Assembly: GCA_003156805.1 (NCBI GenBank)
Contig: PMHV01000012.1
Location: forward strand, 480-59,635
Direction of reading: 5' to 3'
DNA: 59,156 nt
Source: Acidobacteriaceae bacterium
GTDB taxonomy: Bacteria; Acidobacteriota; Terriglobia; Terriglobales; Acidobacteriaceae
Shown here: positions 7,333 through 16,099 of the stretch, piece after piece
Numbering within the stretch: the first letter of the stretch is position 1
Layout: each line of letters starts with the position of its first letter
Notes under the pieces: generated by a model
The model's database searches: none
The model's input: the letters and a program-made list of their open reading frames with translations, nothing else
What the model was told of the DNA's origin: nothing
Made by a program: the position numbers and the translations under genes

Positions 7333-9114
7333 GTGCTGGTTGAACTGCGCCTCGAGAACTATGCGGTCATCGACAACGTGGCGGTGGAGTTCGCCCCAGG
7401 GCTGAACCTGCTGACCGGCGAAACCGGCGCGGGAAAATCCATTCTGATCGACGCGCTGACATTGCTGCTGGGCGAGAAAGCCTCAAGCGACGTAATTCGC
7501 GCGGGCACCGAGCGGGCGGTGGTGTCGGCGGTGTTCGAGTGCGAGGGCGGGGCGGAAGATGCTTTGAAAAAGGCGCTCGCGGCGAATGGCATCGACGAGT
7601 CTGACGACGGCGCTCTCATTCTTCGCCGTGAAATTGCGGCTGGCGGCAAGGGGCGGGTGTTCGTCAACAACCAGCCGGCCACTGTGGCTGTGCTGCGGCA
7701 ACTGTCGCCGCATCTAGCCGCCATCCATGCGCAGAATGAATCGATTCTGTCGTTCGATGGCCCGGCGCGGCTGGAGTTGCTGGATGCGTACGCGGGAAGT
7801 CACATTGAGCCTGCGACCTCAGCGTTTGAAGCGTGGAAGGGAATTCGGGCGCGCATCGACGACTTGGAGCGTGGCGAGCAAGATCGGTTGCGGCTGGTCG
7901 ATTTGTGGATCTTTCAGAAACGCGAGATCGAAGAAGCCAAGCTGCAAGCGGGAGAAGATGAACGGCTGGAGGCGGAGAAGCGCGTGCTCGCCAACGCGGA
8001 AAAGATATACAACGCCGCGATGAATGCCTTCGACCTGTTGTATGAAGGGAACGGGTCGACTTCGTCGTCGTTGCGGGCGGCGCAGAAGCAGGTGGAAGAG
8101 TTGGCGCGCTACGAGCCCCGGTTTCACGAGGGGCTCGCCGCTCTTGAAACCGCGCGCATCAGCGTCGAGGACGTAGGTGCGACGGTGCGGGATTATGCCG
8201 GCGGAATTCATGCTTCGCCCGAGCATCTCGCGGAAGTGGAAGACCGGTTGGCGTCGCTTGACCGTTTGCGGCGCAAATACGGTCCGGCGCTCGAGGATGT
8301 GATCGCGTTTGGCGCTGAGGTCGCGCGCAAGTTGTCTGAAGTCGAGAACAAAGATGAGATTTTGCGCCAGCTTCGCGCCGAGATGGCGAAGGCTGCGGGC
8401 GAATATTTGCGGGCGGCACGGACGCTTTCGAAGAAGCGGCATGAAGCGGCTCGCAAGCTGGAGAAGCTGGTTGAGGCCGAGACCAACGATCTGGCGATGA
8501 AGTCAACGTTTCGTATTGAACTGACGTCATCGGAAGAAGAAGGGAACTGGTCTGTATCGGGTATCGATCAGGTGGTGTATATGATCGCGGCCAATCCGGG
8601 TGAACCTCTGCGGCGGCTGGAGCATGTTGCGTCCGGCGGAGAGTTATCGCGGGTGATGCTGGCTTTGAAAGCCAGTGTGGAGACGGGAGCTGATCCTGCG
8701 CTTGGCAGGAAACGTCAGGGAACAGACACGGCGAATCGCGCACTTCGCAAGAAACGCGAAGGATGGGGTATCCAGCACAGGGATTGGGGCGACGGGGGCA
8801 ATCAGAAAACGATGGTGTTTGACGAAATCGATACCGGCATTGGAGGCCGCGCCGCCGAAGCCGTGGGCAGGAAGCTGAAGACGCTGGCGCGAGCAAATCA
8901 AGTGCTGTGCGTGACTCATCTGCCGCAGATCGCGACTTTCGCCGACCATCACTACGTAATCGAGAAGAAAGAAGCGGGCGGACGCACGCGCACCAGCGTC
9001 CGCGCCGTAACTGGCGAAGAGCGCACCGAGGAAGTAGCGCGAATGCTGAGCGGCGCCAAACTCACCGACGCCTCGCGGAAGCATGCCGAGCAGATGATCA
9101 AAGCGAATGGGTAG
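7333..9114 (+). CDS. recN: DNA repair protein RecN, with an extra insert
   Basis: An SMC-like ATPase of 593 residues from the GTG at 7333 (VLVELRLENYAVIDNV is the family N-terminus; the frame is open 69 bases upstream). Walker A is GETGAGKS (about residue 29), the ABC signature is ASGGELSRVMLALK and Walker B is MVFDEIDTGIGG. The coiled coil lies between. RecN acts on double-strand breaks. It is longer than usual (about 550-570 residues) because about 40 Arg/Gly-rich residues (about 453-492) separate the signature from Walker B. The DNA of that insert contains a dispersed-repeat fragment (8743-8773) also seen elsewhere in the window. ATPase motifs on both sides are intact, so the protein may still work. 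Confidence 0.92.
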   Translation: MLVELRLENYAVIDNVAVEFAPGLNLLTGETGAGKSILIDALTLLLGEKASSDVIRAGTERAVVSAVFECEGGAEDALKKALAANGIDESDDGALILRREIAAGGKGRVFVNNQPATVAVLRQLSPHLAAIHAQNESILSFDGPARLELLDAYAGSHIEPATSAFEAWKGIRARIDDLERGEQDRLRLVDLWIFQKREIEEAKLQAGEDERLEAEKRVLANAEKIYNAAMNAFDLLYEGNGSTSSSLRAAQKQVEELARYEPRFHEGLAALETARISVEDVGATVRDYAGGIHASPEHLAEVEDRLASLDRLRRKYGPALEDVIAFGAEVARKLSEVENKDEILRQLRAEMAKAAGEYLRAARTLSKKRHEAARKLEKLVEAETNDLAMKSTFRIELTSSEEEGNWSVSGIDQVVYMIAANPGEPLRRLEHVASGGELSRVMLALKASVETGADPALGRKRQGTDTANRALRKKREGWGIQHRDWGDGGNQKTMVFDEIDTGIGGRAAEAVGRKLKTLARANQVLCVTHLPQIATFADHHYVIEKKEAGGRTRTSVRAVTGEERTEEVARMLSGAKLTDASRKHAEQMIKANG

Positions 9115-9151
9115 GGCTGCTGGCGTGTGGCCGGCGGAGCCGCCATAAACA

Positions 9152-9191
9152 TTGACAACCAGGCAGCGATTAGCTAATCTAAGTTAGCTAA
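9152..9191 (+). promoter_or_regulatory. promoter and probable operator of the Phd/VapC pair
   Basis: TTGACA (9152-9157) and TAATCT (9175-9180) are 17 bases apart. Two copies of the palindrome TTAGCTAA (9170-9177 and 9184-9191) flank the -10 box and end one base before the antitoxin ATG. This is the usual place for autoregulation by an antitoxin; the predicted mRNA has almost no leader. Confidence 0.65.
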
Positions 9192-9192
9192 C

Positions 9193-9423
9193 ATGGAAAC
9201 GATCACCATCCACAAAGCCAAAACCCAGCTTTCCCGGCTGATCGAAAAAGCCTGCCAAGGCGAGGAGATTGTCATCGCGCGTGGGAAGACTCCGGTGGTG
9301 AAGTTGGTTGCCATCGAGGCCAAGAATGGCGACCGGAAGCCTGGCGCCTGGAAAGGCAAGATCAAAATCGGGCCTGAATTCTTTGAGCCATTGCCTCCGG
9401 AAGAACTGGAAGGCTGGGAGTAA
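9193..9423 (+). CDS. Phd/YefM-family antitoxin
   Basis: A 76-residue protein with the Phd/YefM N-terminal fold: METITIHKAKTQLSRLIEKA, then GEEIVIARGKTPVVKLV. The C-terminal tail (PEFFEPLPPEELEGWE) is the toxin-binding part typical of prevent-host-death antitoxins paired with PIN toxins. It is followed after 6 bases by the toxin gene. It binds DNA and the toxin, and probably represses its own promoter through the TTAGCTAA sites. Confidence 0.88.
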   Translation: METITIHKAKTQLSRLIEKACQGEEIVIARGKTPVVKLVAIEAKNGDRKPGAWKGKIKIGPEFFEPLPPEELEGWE

Positions 9424-9429
9424 GCGCGA

Positions 9430-9816
9430 ATGCGCTTCCTGCTTGACACCCACACCTTGATCTGGTGGATGACAACCGACCCGCATCTTTCAAAGTCTGC
9501 TAGCGACCTCATCAAGGCGAAGGGCAATACGTCAGTGGTGAGTGCGGCTTCTGCCTGGGAGATTGCTACCAAGGTGCGGCTGGGAAGGCTGCCTGCGGCC
9601 GCAGACCTGATTCAGAATTTCGTGGCAGACCTAACGCGACATCGAATCCAGATTCTTTTTATGAGCGCCGAGCATGGTATCCGCGCGGGGCTGCTGCCGG
9701 GTCCACACAGAGATCCGTTCGATCGCATGCTGATCGCTCAGGCACTGTCCGAGGACGTGCCCATTGTCAGTAATGACCGAGCATTAGATGGGTACGGCGT
9801 GAAGCGGCTCTGGTAG
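9430..9816 (+). CDS. PIN-domain toxin, VapC type
   Basis: A 128-residue PIN domain. The first catalytic Asp is in MRFLLDTHTLIWW, the conserved Glu in SAASAWEIATK, the third acid in DPFDRMLIAQA and the last in IVSNDRALDGYG. Such toxins are Mg-dependent ribonucleases that cut tRNA or rRNA; the target cannot be read from sequence. It is co-transcribed with the Phd-type antitoxin upstream, so the pair is a type II module. Confidence 0.88.
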   Translation: MRFLLDTHTLIWWMTTDPHLSKSASDLIKAKGNTSVVSAASAWEIATKVRLGRLPAAADLIQNFVADLTRHRIQILFMSAEHGIRAGLLPGPHRDPFDRMLIAQALSEDVPIVSNDRALDGYGVKRLW

Positions 9817-10041
9817 GCGCTCGCGACCTTTACCGGTAGACCCTGAATTCTCCCGCATCGCTGCTAATCCCCGCTGTTTCTGTGGCTTACGTTGACCATA
9901 ACGGCACTTTTCGGTAGCTTATGAGTATCGGCGCAAACGGGGTTCGTGTAACCTATTCATGAGGCGATTGGGGGCGGATTCTGCATCCAGGCGGTTTGGC
10001 GAAGATCTCAGAAGTGTGAAGATCCGAAAGAGCGGGAGTTA

Positions 10042-11034
10042 ATGGTGGCAGGCATTCTAACGAAATCCGACAGCAAGACCGTACTTCTGTTGAAGCCGCG
10101 CGGCTTCTGCGCCGGGGTAGTGCGCGCCATTGACGTTGTCCGCATCGCTCTGGAAGCCTTCGGCCCGCCGATTTATGTGCGCAAAGAGATCGTCCACAAC
10201 AGCTTTGTCGTCGACGAGCTCCGCGGCAAGGGCGCGATCTTCGTCGATAGCGAAGACGAAGTTCCTAACGGTGAGCGCGTCATCTATAGCGCGCACGGTG
10301 TGTCGCCGGACGTCCGCGAACACAGCCGCAAGCGCGGATTGCGTGTGATTGATGCTACTTGTCCGCTGGTCACCAAGGTCCACGTGGAAGCGGTGAAGTT
10401 CGCCAAGGAAGGCTATTCGCTGATCCTGATCGGCCATCACGATCACGATGAAGTGATTGGCACGCTGGGCGAGGCTCCGTTGGTGACGCAGGTGGTAGGA
10501 ACGCCCGAGCAGGTGAAGTCGCTGACCGTGCCGGATCCAAACCGCGTCGCGTATCTGACGCAGACCACCTTGAGCCTGGACGAAACCAAGGACATCATCG
10601 CTGCGCTGAAAAAGAAGTTTCCCAACATCAAGGGGCCGGCGGCGCAGGATATCTGCTACGCCACGGAAAACCGCCAAGTCGCAGTGAAACAGGTGGCATC
10701 GGAAGCGGATCTGCTGCTGGTGGTCGGCTCGGAAAACAGTTCCAATTCCAATCGCTTGGTGGAAGTGGCGCGCAATTTGGGCACGAATGCCCATCTTATC
10801 GATAGTTGCGAAGACATTGAGCCCGAGTGGCTGCGGGGCGTGAAAACCATAGCGCTTACGGCAGGCGCTTCGGCGCCGGAGTGCCTGGTGGAAGAGACCA
10901 TGAAATTCCTGGCCGCCAAGGGATTCGGCAACGTGCAGGAACTGGAAGTGATGCCCGAGAACGTTCGCTTTGGCTTGCCGCCGGAGATCGTTGAGGCCAT
11001 CGCGGCCGCTCCGGCTGGCGCTACTGCGGATTAG
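10042..11034 (+). CDS. ispH: 4-hydroxy-3-methylbut-2-enyl diphosphate reductase
   Basis: The 330-residue LytB/IspH enzyme performs the last step of the MEP pathway, making IPP and DMAPP. The three [4Fe-4S] ligands are Cys23 (RGFCAGV), Cys107 (DATCPLV) and Cys205 (QDICYAT). Substrate-binding motifs AHG, GHHDHDEVIGTLGE, TQTTLS and SSNSNRL are present. A GGGAG site precedes the ATG. A possible promoter upstream is TTGACC (9892-9897) with a weak TAGCTT 17 bases on. It leads the hopanoid block, to which it supplies precursors, and stops 64 bases before shc. Confidence 0.95.
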   Translation: MVAGILTKSDSKTVLLLKPRGFCAGVVRAIDVVRIALEAFGPPIYVRKEIVHNSFVVDELRGKGAIFVDSEDEVPNGERVIYSAHGVSPDVREHSRKRGLRVIDATCPLVTKVHVEAVKFAKEGYSLILIGHHDHDEVIGTLGEAPLVTQVVGTPEQVKSLTVPDPNRVAYLTQTTLSLDETKDIIAALKKKFPNIKGPAAQDICYATENRQVAVKQVASEADLLLVVGSENSSNSNRLVEVARNLGTNAHLIDSCEDIEPEWLRGVKTIALTAGASAPECLVEETMKFLAAKGFGNVQELEVMPENVRFGLPPEIVEAIAAAPAGATAD

Positions 11035-11098
11035 TGCATAGATTATCCACAGATTCGTGCATCATAAGGACTGACACCCCAACGGAGCCCTAAGCCGT

Positions 11099-13081
11099 AT
11101 GGATATCGACTCCCCCGATTCCAATACTGTTTCCAACCTTACTTCCGCCCCACCACAACTTCGCTTCGGCAAGATCGACGATCTGGCCAGCCGTGTCGGG
11201 GCCGGAATCGACGCCGCGCGCCGTTATCTTTTCTCTCAGCAGCATGAGGATGGCTACTGGTGCGGCGAACTGGAAGCCGATACCACACTCGAATCCGATT
11301 ACATCCTGCTGCACACATTGCTGGGGACGGGCGATGCGGAGCGCTTCCAAAAGGCGGCAAACTGGATTCTGCGCCATCAGAACGAAGATGGCGGATGGAG
11401 CATTTACGCCAATGGCCCTTCGAACGTCAGCGCGTCGGTGAAAGCTTATTTCGGCCTCAAGCTGGCTGGCTACAAGGCGAACCATCCGGCGCTGGAGCGG
11501 GCGCGAAAGAAAATTCTGGAGCTCGGCGGCGTCGCCGAAGTCAATACCTTCACCAAGATCTATCTCTGCTTCTTCGGGCAGTACGACTACGATGCCGTCC
11601 CAGCGATTCCGCCCGAGATTGTGCTGTTTCCCAACTGGTTCTGGTTCAACATTTACGAGATTTCTTCCTGGTCGCGGGCCATCCTGGTGCCCCTCTCCAT
11701 CTGCTACGCCAAGAAGCCGTTCAAGAAGATTCCGCGCGAAATGGGGGTTGAAGAGCTTTTCGTCGGCGGAATGCTGAAGTCGCGGATGCATCTGCACTGG
11801 TCGAAACGGATGGTTTCATGGAGGAACTTTTTCCTTTGCCTGGATCGCATGACGCACTGGTTTGAGCGCGTTCATGTGCGTCCGCTGCGCTCGATTGCGC
11901 TGAAAAAGGCCGAAAAATGGATGCTGGAGCGCTTCGAGATGAGCGACGGCCTGGGCGCGATTTATCCTTCGATGATGAACGCGATCATTGCCTTGCGCTG
12001 CCTGGGATATTCCACCGACGACCCGCAGGTGATTCGCGCGCTCGATGAATTTGAGAAACTGGGCATTGAAGAGGGCGACACTTTCCGCATGCAGCCTTGC
12101 ATGTCTCCCGTCTGGGATACGGCCTACGCGCTGTTCGCTCTGGGCGAAGCCGGTGTGCCTGCCAACGATCCCCGCATGGTGAAGTGCGCCGACTGGATTC
12201 TGCAAAAGCAGGTGCGCAACGTCGGCGACTGGAAGGTCAAAAACCCGAAAGGACAGCCGGGTGGCTGGTACTTCGAGTTTAACAACGAGTTTTACCCGGA
12301 TGTAGATGATAGCGCAATGGTTTGCCTGGGGCTGAGCCGGGTAGAGCATGGCAACGGACGCTATCAGCGCGAGTCGGTGCAACGTGCCATCGATTGGATC
12401 TTCTCCATGCAGTGCAAGAACGGCGGCTGGGCGTCTTTCGACAAAGACAACGACCGCATGGTCTTCCAGCACGTGCCCTTTGCCGACCACAACGCCATGC
12501 TCGATCCGCCGACCGTCGATATTACCGGGCGCATCCTCGAGATGCTCGCGACTTATGGGTATGACAAGAACCATCCTGCGGTGAAGCGGGCTATCCAGTT
12601 TATTCGCGACGAGCAAGAGCCCGACGGAAGCTGGTTCGGACGCTGGGGCGTGAATTACATCTACGGCACTGCGCTGGTGCTGCGCGGGCTGGAGGCGATA
12701 GGCATCGATCATCACGAGCCGTTCGTTCAGCAGGGCGCGGAGTGGCTGCGCATGATGCAGAACCCCGACGGCGGCTGGGGCGAGACTTGCGGATCGTACG
12801 ACGATCCTAGCACCCGCGGGGTAGGTCCCAGCACTCCTTCCCAAACCGCGTGGGCGATCATGGGATTGCTGGCCGCCAGCGACACCCGCAGCGACAGCGT
12901 CGCCCGCGGCATCGCCTACCTGCTGCGCACGCAAAAAGAAGACGGTTCCTGGGACGAGCCTCACTTCACCGGCACCGGCTTTCCCCGCGTGTTCTACCTG
13001 ATGTATCACCTGTATCGTCAGTATTTCCCGCTGATCGCGTTCACCGCGTATGCCAAGGTGATGGAGAAGATCGAAAGCTAG
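11099..13081 (+). CDS. shc: squalene-hopene cyclase
   Basis: The 660-residue class II triterpene cyclase (HpnF) is of normal length for the family. The catalytic acid motif is DVDD (residues 401-404) in YPDVDDSAMVCLGL. Several QW repeats are visible: QNEDGGW, CKNGGW, EPDGSW, NPDGGWGE and EDGSWDE. The C-terminal FTGTGFPRVFYLMYH is typical. It cyclises squalene to hopene/hopanol at the membrane. It lies between ispH and hpnA; an 88-base gap to hpnA holds a palindromic repeat. Confidence 0.97.
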   Translation: MDIDSPDSNTVSNLTSAPPQLRFGKIDDLASRVGAGIDAARRYLFSQQHEDGYWCGELEADTTLESDYILLHTLLGTGDAERFQKAANWILRHQNEDGGWSIYANGPSNVSASVKAYFGLKLAGYKANHPALERARKKILELGGVAEVNTFTKIYLCFFGQYDYDAVPAIPPEIVLFPNWFWFNIYEISSWSRAILVPLSICYAKKPFKKIPREMGVEELFVGGMLKSRMHLHWSKRMVSWRNFFLCLDRMTHWFERVHVRPLRSIALKKAEKWMLERFEMSDGLGAIYPSMMNAIIALRCLGYSTDDPQVIRALDEFEKLGIEEGDTFRMQPCMSPVWDTAYALFALGEAGVPANDPRMVKCADWILQKQVRNVGDWKVKNPKGQPGGWYFEFNNEFYPDVDDSAMVCLGLSRVEHGNGRYQRESVQRAIDWIFSMQCKNGGWASFDKDNDRMVFQHVPFADHNAMLDPPTVDITGRILEMLATYGYDKNHPAVKRAIQFIRDEQEPDGSWFGRWGVNYIYGTALVLRGLEAIGIDHHEPFVQQGAEWLRMMQNPDGGWGETCGSYDDPSTRGVGPSTPSQTAWAIMGLLAASDTRSDSVARGIAYLLRTQKEDGSWDEPHFTGTGFPRVFYLMYHLYRQYFPLIAFTAYAKVMEKIES

Positions 13082-13166
13082 TTGTCAGTTCTCGAGACTC
13101 AGTTTTCAGTCGAACTGCAACGGCCGTGGCGTTAACCGAGAACTGAGACCTGAGAACTGAAAACTG
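13082..13166. repeat. palindromic spacer between shc and hpnA
   Basis: CAGTTCTC and CAGTTTTCAG on the left pair perfectly with GAGAACTG and CTGAAAACTG on the right. The units resemble those of the GACCTC spacers in style but not in sequence. It could fold in the polycistronic mRNA. Confidence 0.75.
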
Positions 13167-13169
13167 CCT

Positions 13170-14171
13170 TTGAAAGCTTTCGTCACAGGCGCAACCGGAT
13201 TTTTGGGAAGCCACGTGGCTTGTGTTCTGGCCAACGAGGGCGCCGACTTGCGGCTGCTGGTGCGCTCGACCAGCAACCTGAAGAATCTCGAAAGCCTCAA
13301 GGCCGGGGCTGGTGGAGTGGAGACGGCAACCGGTGATCTGCGCGATCCCGCGTCGCTGGAAAAAGCCATGGCCGGCTGCGATACGGTTTTTCACGTCGCC
13401 GCCGATTACCGGCTGTGGGTGCGCGATCCCGATGAGATGTATCGTTCCAACGTCGAGGGGACGCGCGCGATTCTGGAAGCGGCGCGAAAACACGGCGTGC
13501 GCCGCGTGGTTCACACTTCCAGCGTGGCGACCATGGGTTTCACCGGCAACGGCCATCCCGCGGATGAAGACTCTCCGGTTTCGCTCGCAGATATGATCGG
13601 CCACTACAAGCGCTCGAAATTCATGGCCGAGCAACTTGCCTTGCGGGCCGGCCACAGCGGCCTGCATGTGGTCACCGTGAACCCGACGACGCCGATCGGC
13701 GAGCAGGATATAAAGCCCACTCCTACCGGACGAATCGTGGTGGACTTCCTCAAGCGAAAATTTCCCGCTTACGTCGAAACCGGATTGAACCTCGTCGATG
13801 TCCGCGAATGCGCACGGGGCCATGTTGCGGCTCTCGAAAAAGGCAGGACCGGCGAGCGCTATATTCTTGGCGGCGAGAATCTCACGCTCAAGCAGATTCT
13901 CGATAAGCTGGCGGCCATCACCGGGCTGCCCTCGCCCAAGGTGAAGCTGCCGTACGTGTTTGCCTACGCGGCGGGCGCAGTCGATGAGATCGTCATCGGT
14001 CGCCTGTTGCGCGGAGAGCCTCGCGCCACGGTCGATACGGTCCGCATGGGCGCGAAGAAAATGTGGGCCTGCTCCGACAAAGCCGAGCGCGAGCTGGGGT
14101 GGAAGCTTGTGCCGGCGGATGGCGCGCTGCGCCGCGCTGTGGAATGGTTCCGGGCTAACCGATATGCCTAG
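13170..14171 (+). CDS. hpnA: hopanoid-associated NAD-dependent epimerase HpnA
   Basis: A 333-residue extended short-chain dehydrogenase. The Rossmann motif TGATGFLG is at the N-terminus; the catalytic YxxxK is in GHYKRSKFMAEQ, with Ser/Thr in VHTSSVAT. The start is a TTG, with no good Shine-Dalgarno site, right after the palindromic spacer. HpnA proteins are found in hopanoid clusters; the exact substrate in head-group formation is not settled. The gene overlaps hpnG by 8 bases, which suggests coupled translation. Confidence 0.9.
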   Translation: MKAFVTGATGFLGSHVACVLANEGADLRLLVRSTSNLKNLESLKAGAGGVETATGDLRDPASLEKAMAGCDTVFHVAADYRLWVRDPDEMYRSNVEGTRAILEAARKHGVRRVVHTSSVATMGFTGNGHPADEDSPVSLADMIGHYKRSKFMAEQLALRAGHSGLHVVTVNPTTPIGEQDIKPTPTGRIVVDFLKRKFPAYVETGLNLVDVRECARGHVAALEKGRTGERYILGGENLTLKQILDKLAAITGLPSPKVKLPYVFAYAAGAVDEIVIGRLLRGEPRATVDTVRMGAKKMWACSDKAERELGWKLVPADGALRRAVEWFRANRYA

Positions 14172-14835
14172 GGTCGCCATCGTGGCCGCGATGGAGCGCG
14201 AGGTGAAACCGCTGATTCGTAGCTGGAGTCGCCGCCAGTCCGAGCACAACGGAAAAACGTTTCGTCTCTTTGAAAAGGGAAATGTAGTGCTGGTTTGCGG
14301 CGGAATCGGCGCCGAGGCGGCCCGCAGAGCTGCGGAGACCGTGATCGCTCTCTACTCGCCGTCGATCGTCTATTCCGCCGGCTTCGCCGGGGCGCTTACG
14401 CCCGAGATGAAAGTCGGCGCTGTGCTGCTTCCGCGCCGCGTTGTCGACGCCGGCGACGGCAGCAGCGTCGACACGGAAACCGGCGAAGGAGTCCTGGTCA
14501 GTTTTGCTTCGGTCGCAAGTCCGCAGCAGAAGGTCAAGCTGGGCGAGTCGTTCGCCGCAGCCGCAGTCGATATGGAAGCCGCCGCCGTGGCCCGAGCGGC
14601 GCAAGCGCGAGGGCTGCAATTCGCGGCCGTCAAAGCGATTTCCGACGAAATCCATTTCGCAATGCCGGAAATGGATCGCTTCGTCGCTCCCGATGGCACT
14701 TTTCGATCCGGAAAATTCGCCATCTACACGGTGCTCCGGCCCTCGCTCTGGAGAACGGTGGCACAATTATCACGCAACAGTGCCCGGGCATCGCGGGCCT
14801 TGTGCGCCCGCCTGGCCGAAATGACTGCTAGCTGA
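14164..14835 (+). CDS. hpnG: hopanoid-associated phosphorylase/nucleosidase HpnG
   Basis: A 223-residue member of the nucleoside phosphorylase/MTA-SAH nucleosidase superfamily. The start is the ATG at 14164 (MPRVAIVAAMEREVKPL); the frame is open far upstream only because it overlaps hpnA. The motif VDMEAAAVARAA carries the Met-Glu pair that contacts the ribose, and ISDE follows. In known pathways HpnG removes adenine from adenosylhopane. Its presence implies an HpnH elsewhere in the genome. Confidence 0.88.
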   Translation: MPRVAIVAAMEREVKPLIRSWSRRQSEHNGKTFRLFEKGNVVLVCGGIGAEAARRAAETVIALYSPSIVYSAGFAGALTPEMKVGAVLLPRRVVDAGDGSSVDTETGEGVLVSFASVASPQQKVKLGESFAAAAVDMEAAAVARAAQARGLQFAAVKAISDEIHFAMPEMDRFVAPDGTFRSGKFAIYTVLRPSLWRTVAQLSRNSARASRALCARLAEMTAS

Positions 14836-14977
14836 AATAACCTGAGACCGCTGAAGCGAACACATTACGCATCTCATCTGATAAGTGATGTCCATTGCCG
14901 GACAATTCGCCATAAAGGAGCAGCAACCCCAGGGCCAGAAGCCGCGAGAGCAGCGGACGCACTCGATTCCCTCCGCC

Positions 14978-16099
14978 ATGCTCGCGGCCGTTTATCGCGG
15001 AGTCAATGACGTCCGCATCGAAACCGTCCCCGTGCCCAAAATTGGCGCAGGGGAACTGCTGCTGCGCGTTCATACCTGCGGAGTTTGCGGCACAGACTTG
15101 AAGAAGATCGCCACCGGTTCGCACTCCGCGCCGCGCATCTTCGGCCATGAGACTTCCGGCGTCGTCGCCGCTGTGGGTTCGGACGTCAGCGATTTCCAGC
15201 CCGGCGACAGAGTGATGGTTTTTCATCACATTCCCTGCCGTTCCTGCTACTACTGCCGCCATAGTACGTTTGCCCAATGCGAAACTTACAAGAAGGTCGG
15301 GTGCACCGCCGGCTTCGAACCTTCGGGCGGCGGATTTGCCGAATACGTCCGCGTCATGGATTGGATCGTGCAGCAGGGAACGGTTCGCATTCCCGAGGGT
15401 GTTTCGTTCGAGCAGGCTTGCTTTGTCGAACCTGTCAATACCTGCATGAAAGGCATCGAGGCCTTGCACCTGCACCAGGGCGAAACCGTCCTGGTAATCG
15501 GTCAAGGCCCGATCGGCATCATACTTAGTGTGCTGGCACGCCGGGCGGGGGCCACGGTAATTACTTCCGATTTGTATCCCGAGAGGCTTAAAATAGGAGA
15601 AAGCTTCGGATTAAAGGATAATGTCGACGCTTCCCGTGAAGACGCGGTTCGTTCGGTTCGCGAGCGCAGCGGAGGACGCGGTGCTGACGCTGTGATTCTG
15701 GCAGTGGGCAACAATGGTTTGATTCGGCCCGCCATGGATGCGGTCCGTCCGGGAGGGCGGGTTTTGCTGTTTGCGCAGACCCAGAAGGGCGAAGTTGTGG
15801 TCGATCCCGCCGCGATTTGCGTCGATGAAAAGACGCTGCTGGGTTCCTACAGCGCGTCGGTGAATTTGCAGGAAGCGTCGGCTCGTTTTGTCATGAGCCG
15901 CGAAATGGAATTGGAGCGGCTGATCAGCCACCGGTTCCCGTTGCAGGAAGGCGCGCAGGCTCTGGACCTGGCTGCCCATCCGCAGCCTGCTTCGATGAAG
16001 ATCGTGATTCAGCCTGGTGTTGCGTGGGAAAGTAAGGCCTCGGAAAGTAAGGCCCCGGACGGAAAAAAGGCAAAGACAAAGCAAGGAAACCAGCAGTGA
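14978..16099 (+). CDS. zinc-dependent medium-chain dehydrogenase 1 (hopanoid block)
   Basis: A medium-chain dehydrogenase of about 373 residues. Catalytic zinc ligands are in CGVCGTDLKK and FGHETSG; the structural zinc lobe is PCRSCYYCRHSTFAQC (four Cys). The NAD site is VIGQGPIGIILSVLARRAG, ending with an acidic residue that favours NAD over NADP. The frame is open to a GTG/ATG at 14885/14888, adding about 30 polar residues, but family alignment favours the ATG at 14978; neither has a clear ribosome site. It overlaps the next dehydrogenase by 4 bases. Similar to sorbitol and threonine dehydrogenases. The substrate is unknown; the context suggests a hopanoid head-group alcohol or aldehyde. 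Confidence 0.85.
   Translation: MLAAVYRGVNDVRIETVPVPKIGAGELLLRVHTCGVCGTDLKKIATGSHSAPRIFGHETSGVVAAVGSDVSDFQPGDRVMVFHHIPCRSCYYCRHSTFAQCETYKKVGCTAGFEPSGGGFAEYVRVMDWIVQQGTVRIPEGVSFEQACFVEPVNTCMKGIEALHLHQGETVLVIGQGPIGIILSVLARRAGATVITSDLYPERLKIGESFGLKDNVDASREDAVRSVRERSGGRGADAVILAVGNNGLIRPAMDAVRPGGRVLLFAQTQKGEVVVDPAAICVDEKTLLGSYSASVNLQEASARFVMSREMELERLISHRFPLQEGAQALDLAAHPQPASMKIVIQPGVAWESKASESKAPDGKKAKTKQGNQQ

Noticed and set aside
11816-14249. Long minus-strand frames opposite shc and hpnA (397 and 402 residues)
   Set aside because: They are shadows of well-identified hopanoid genes.
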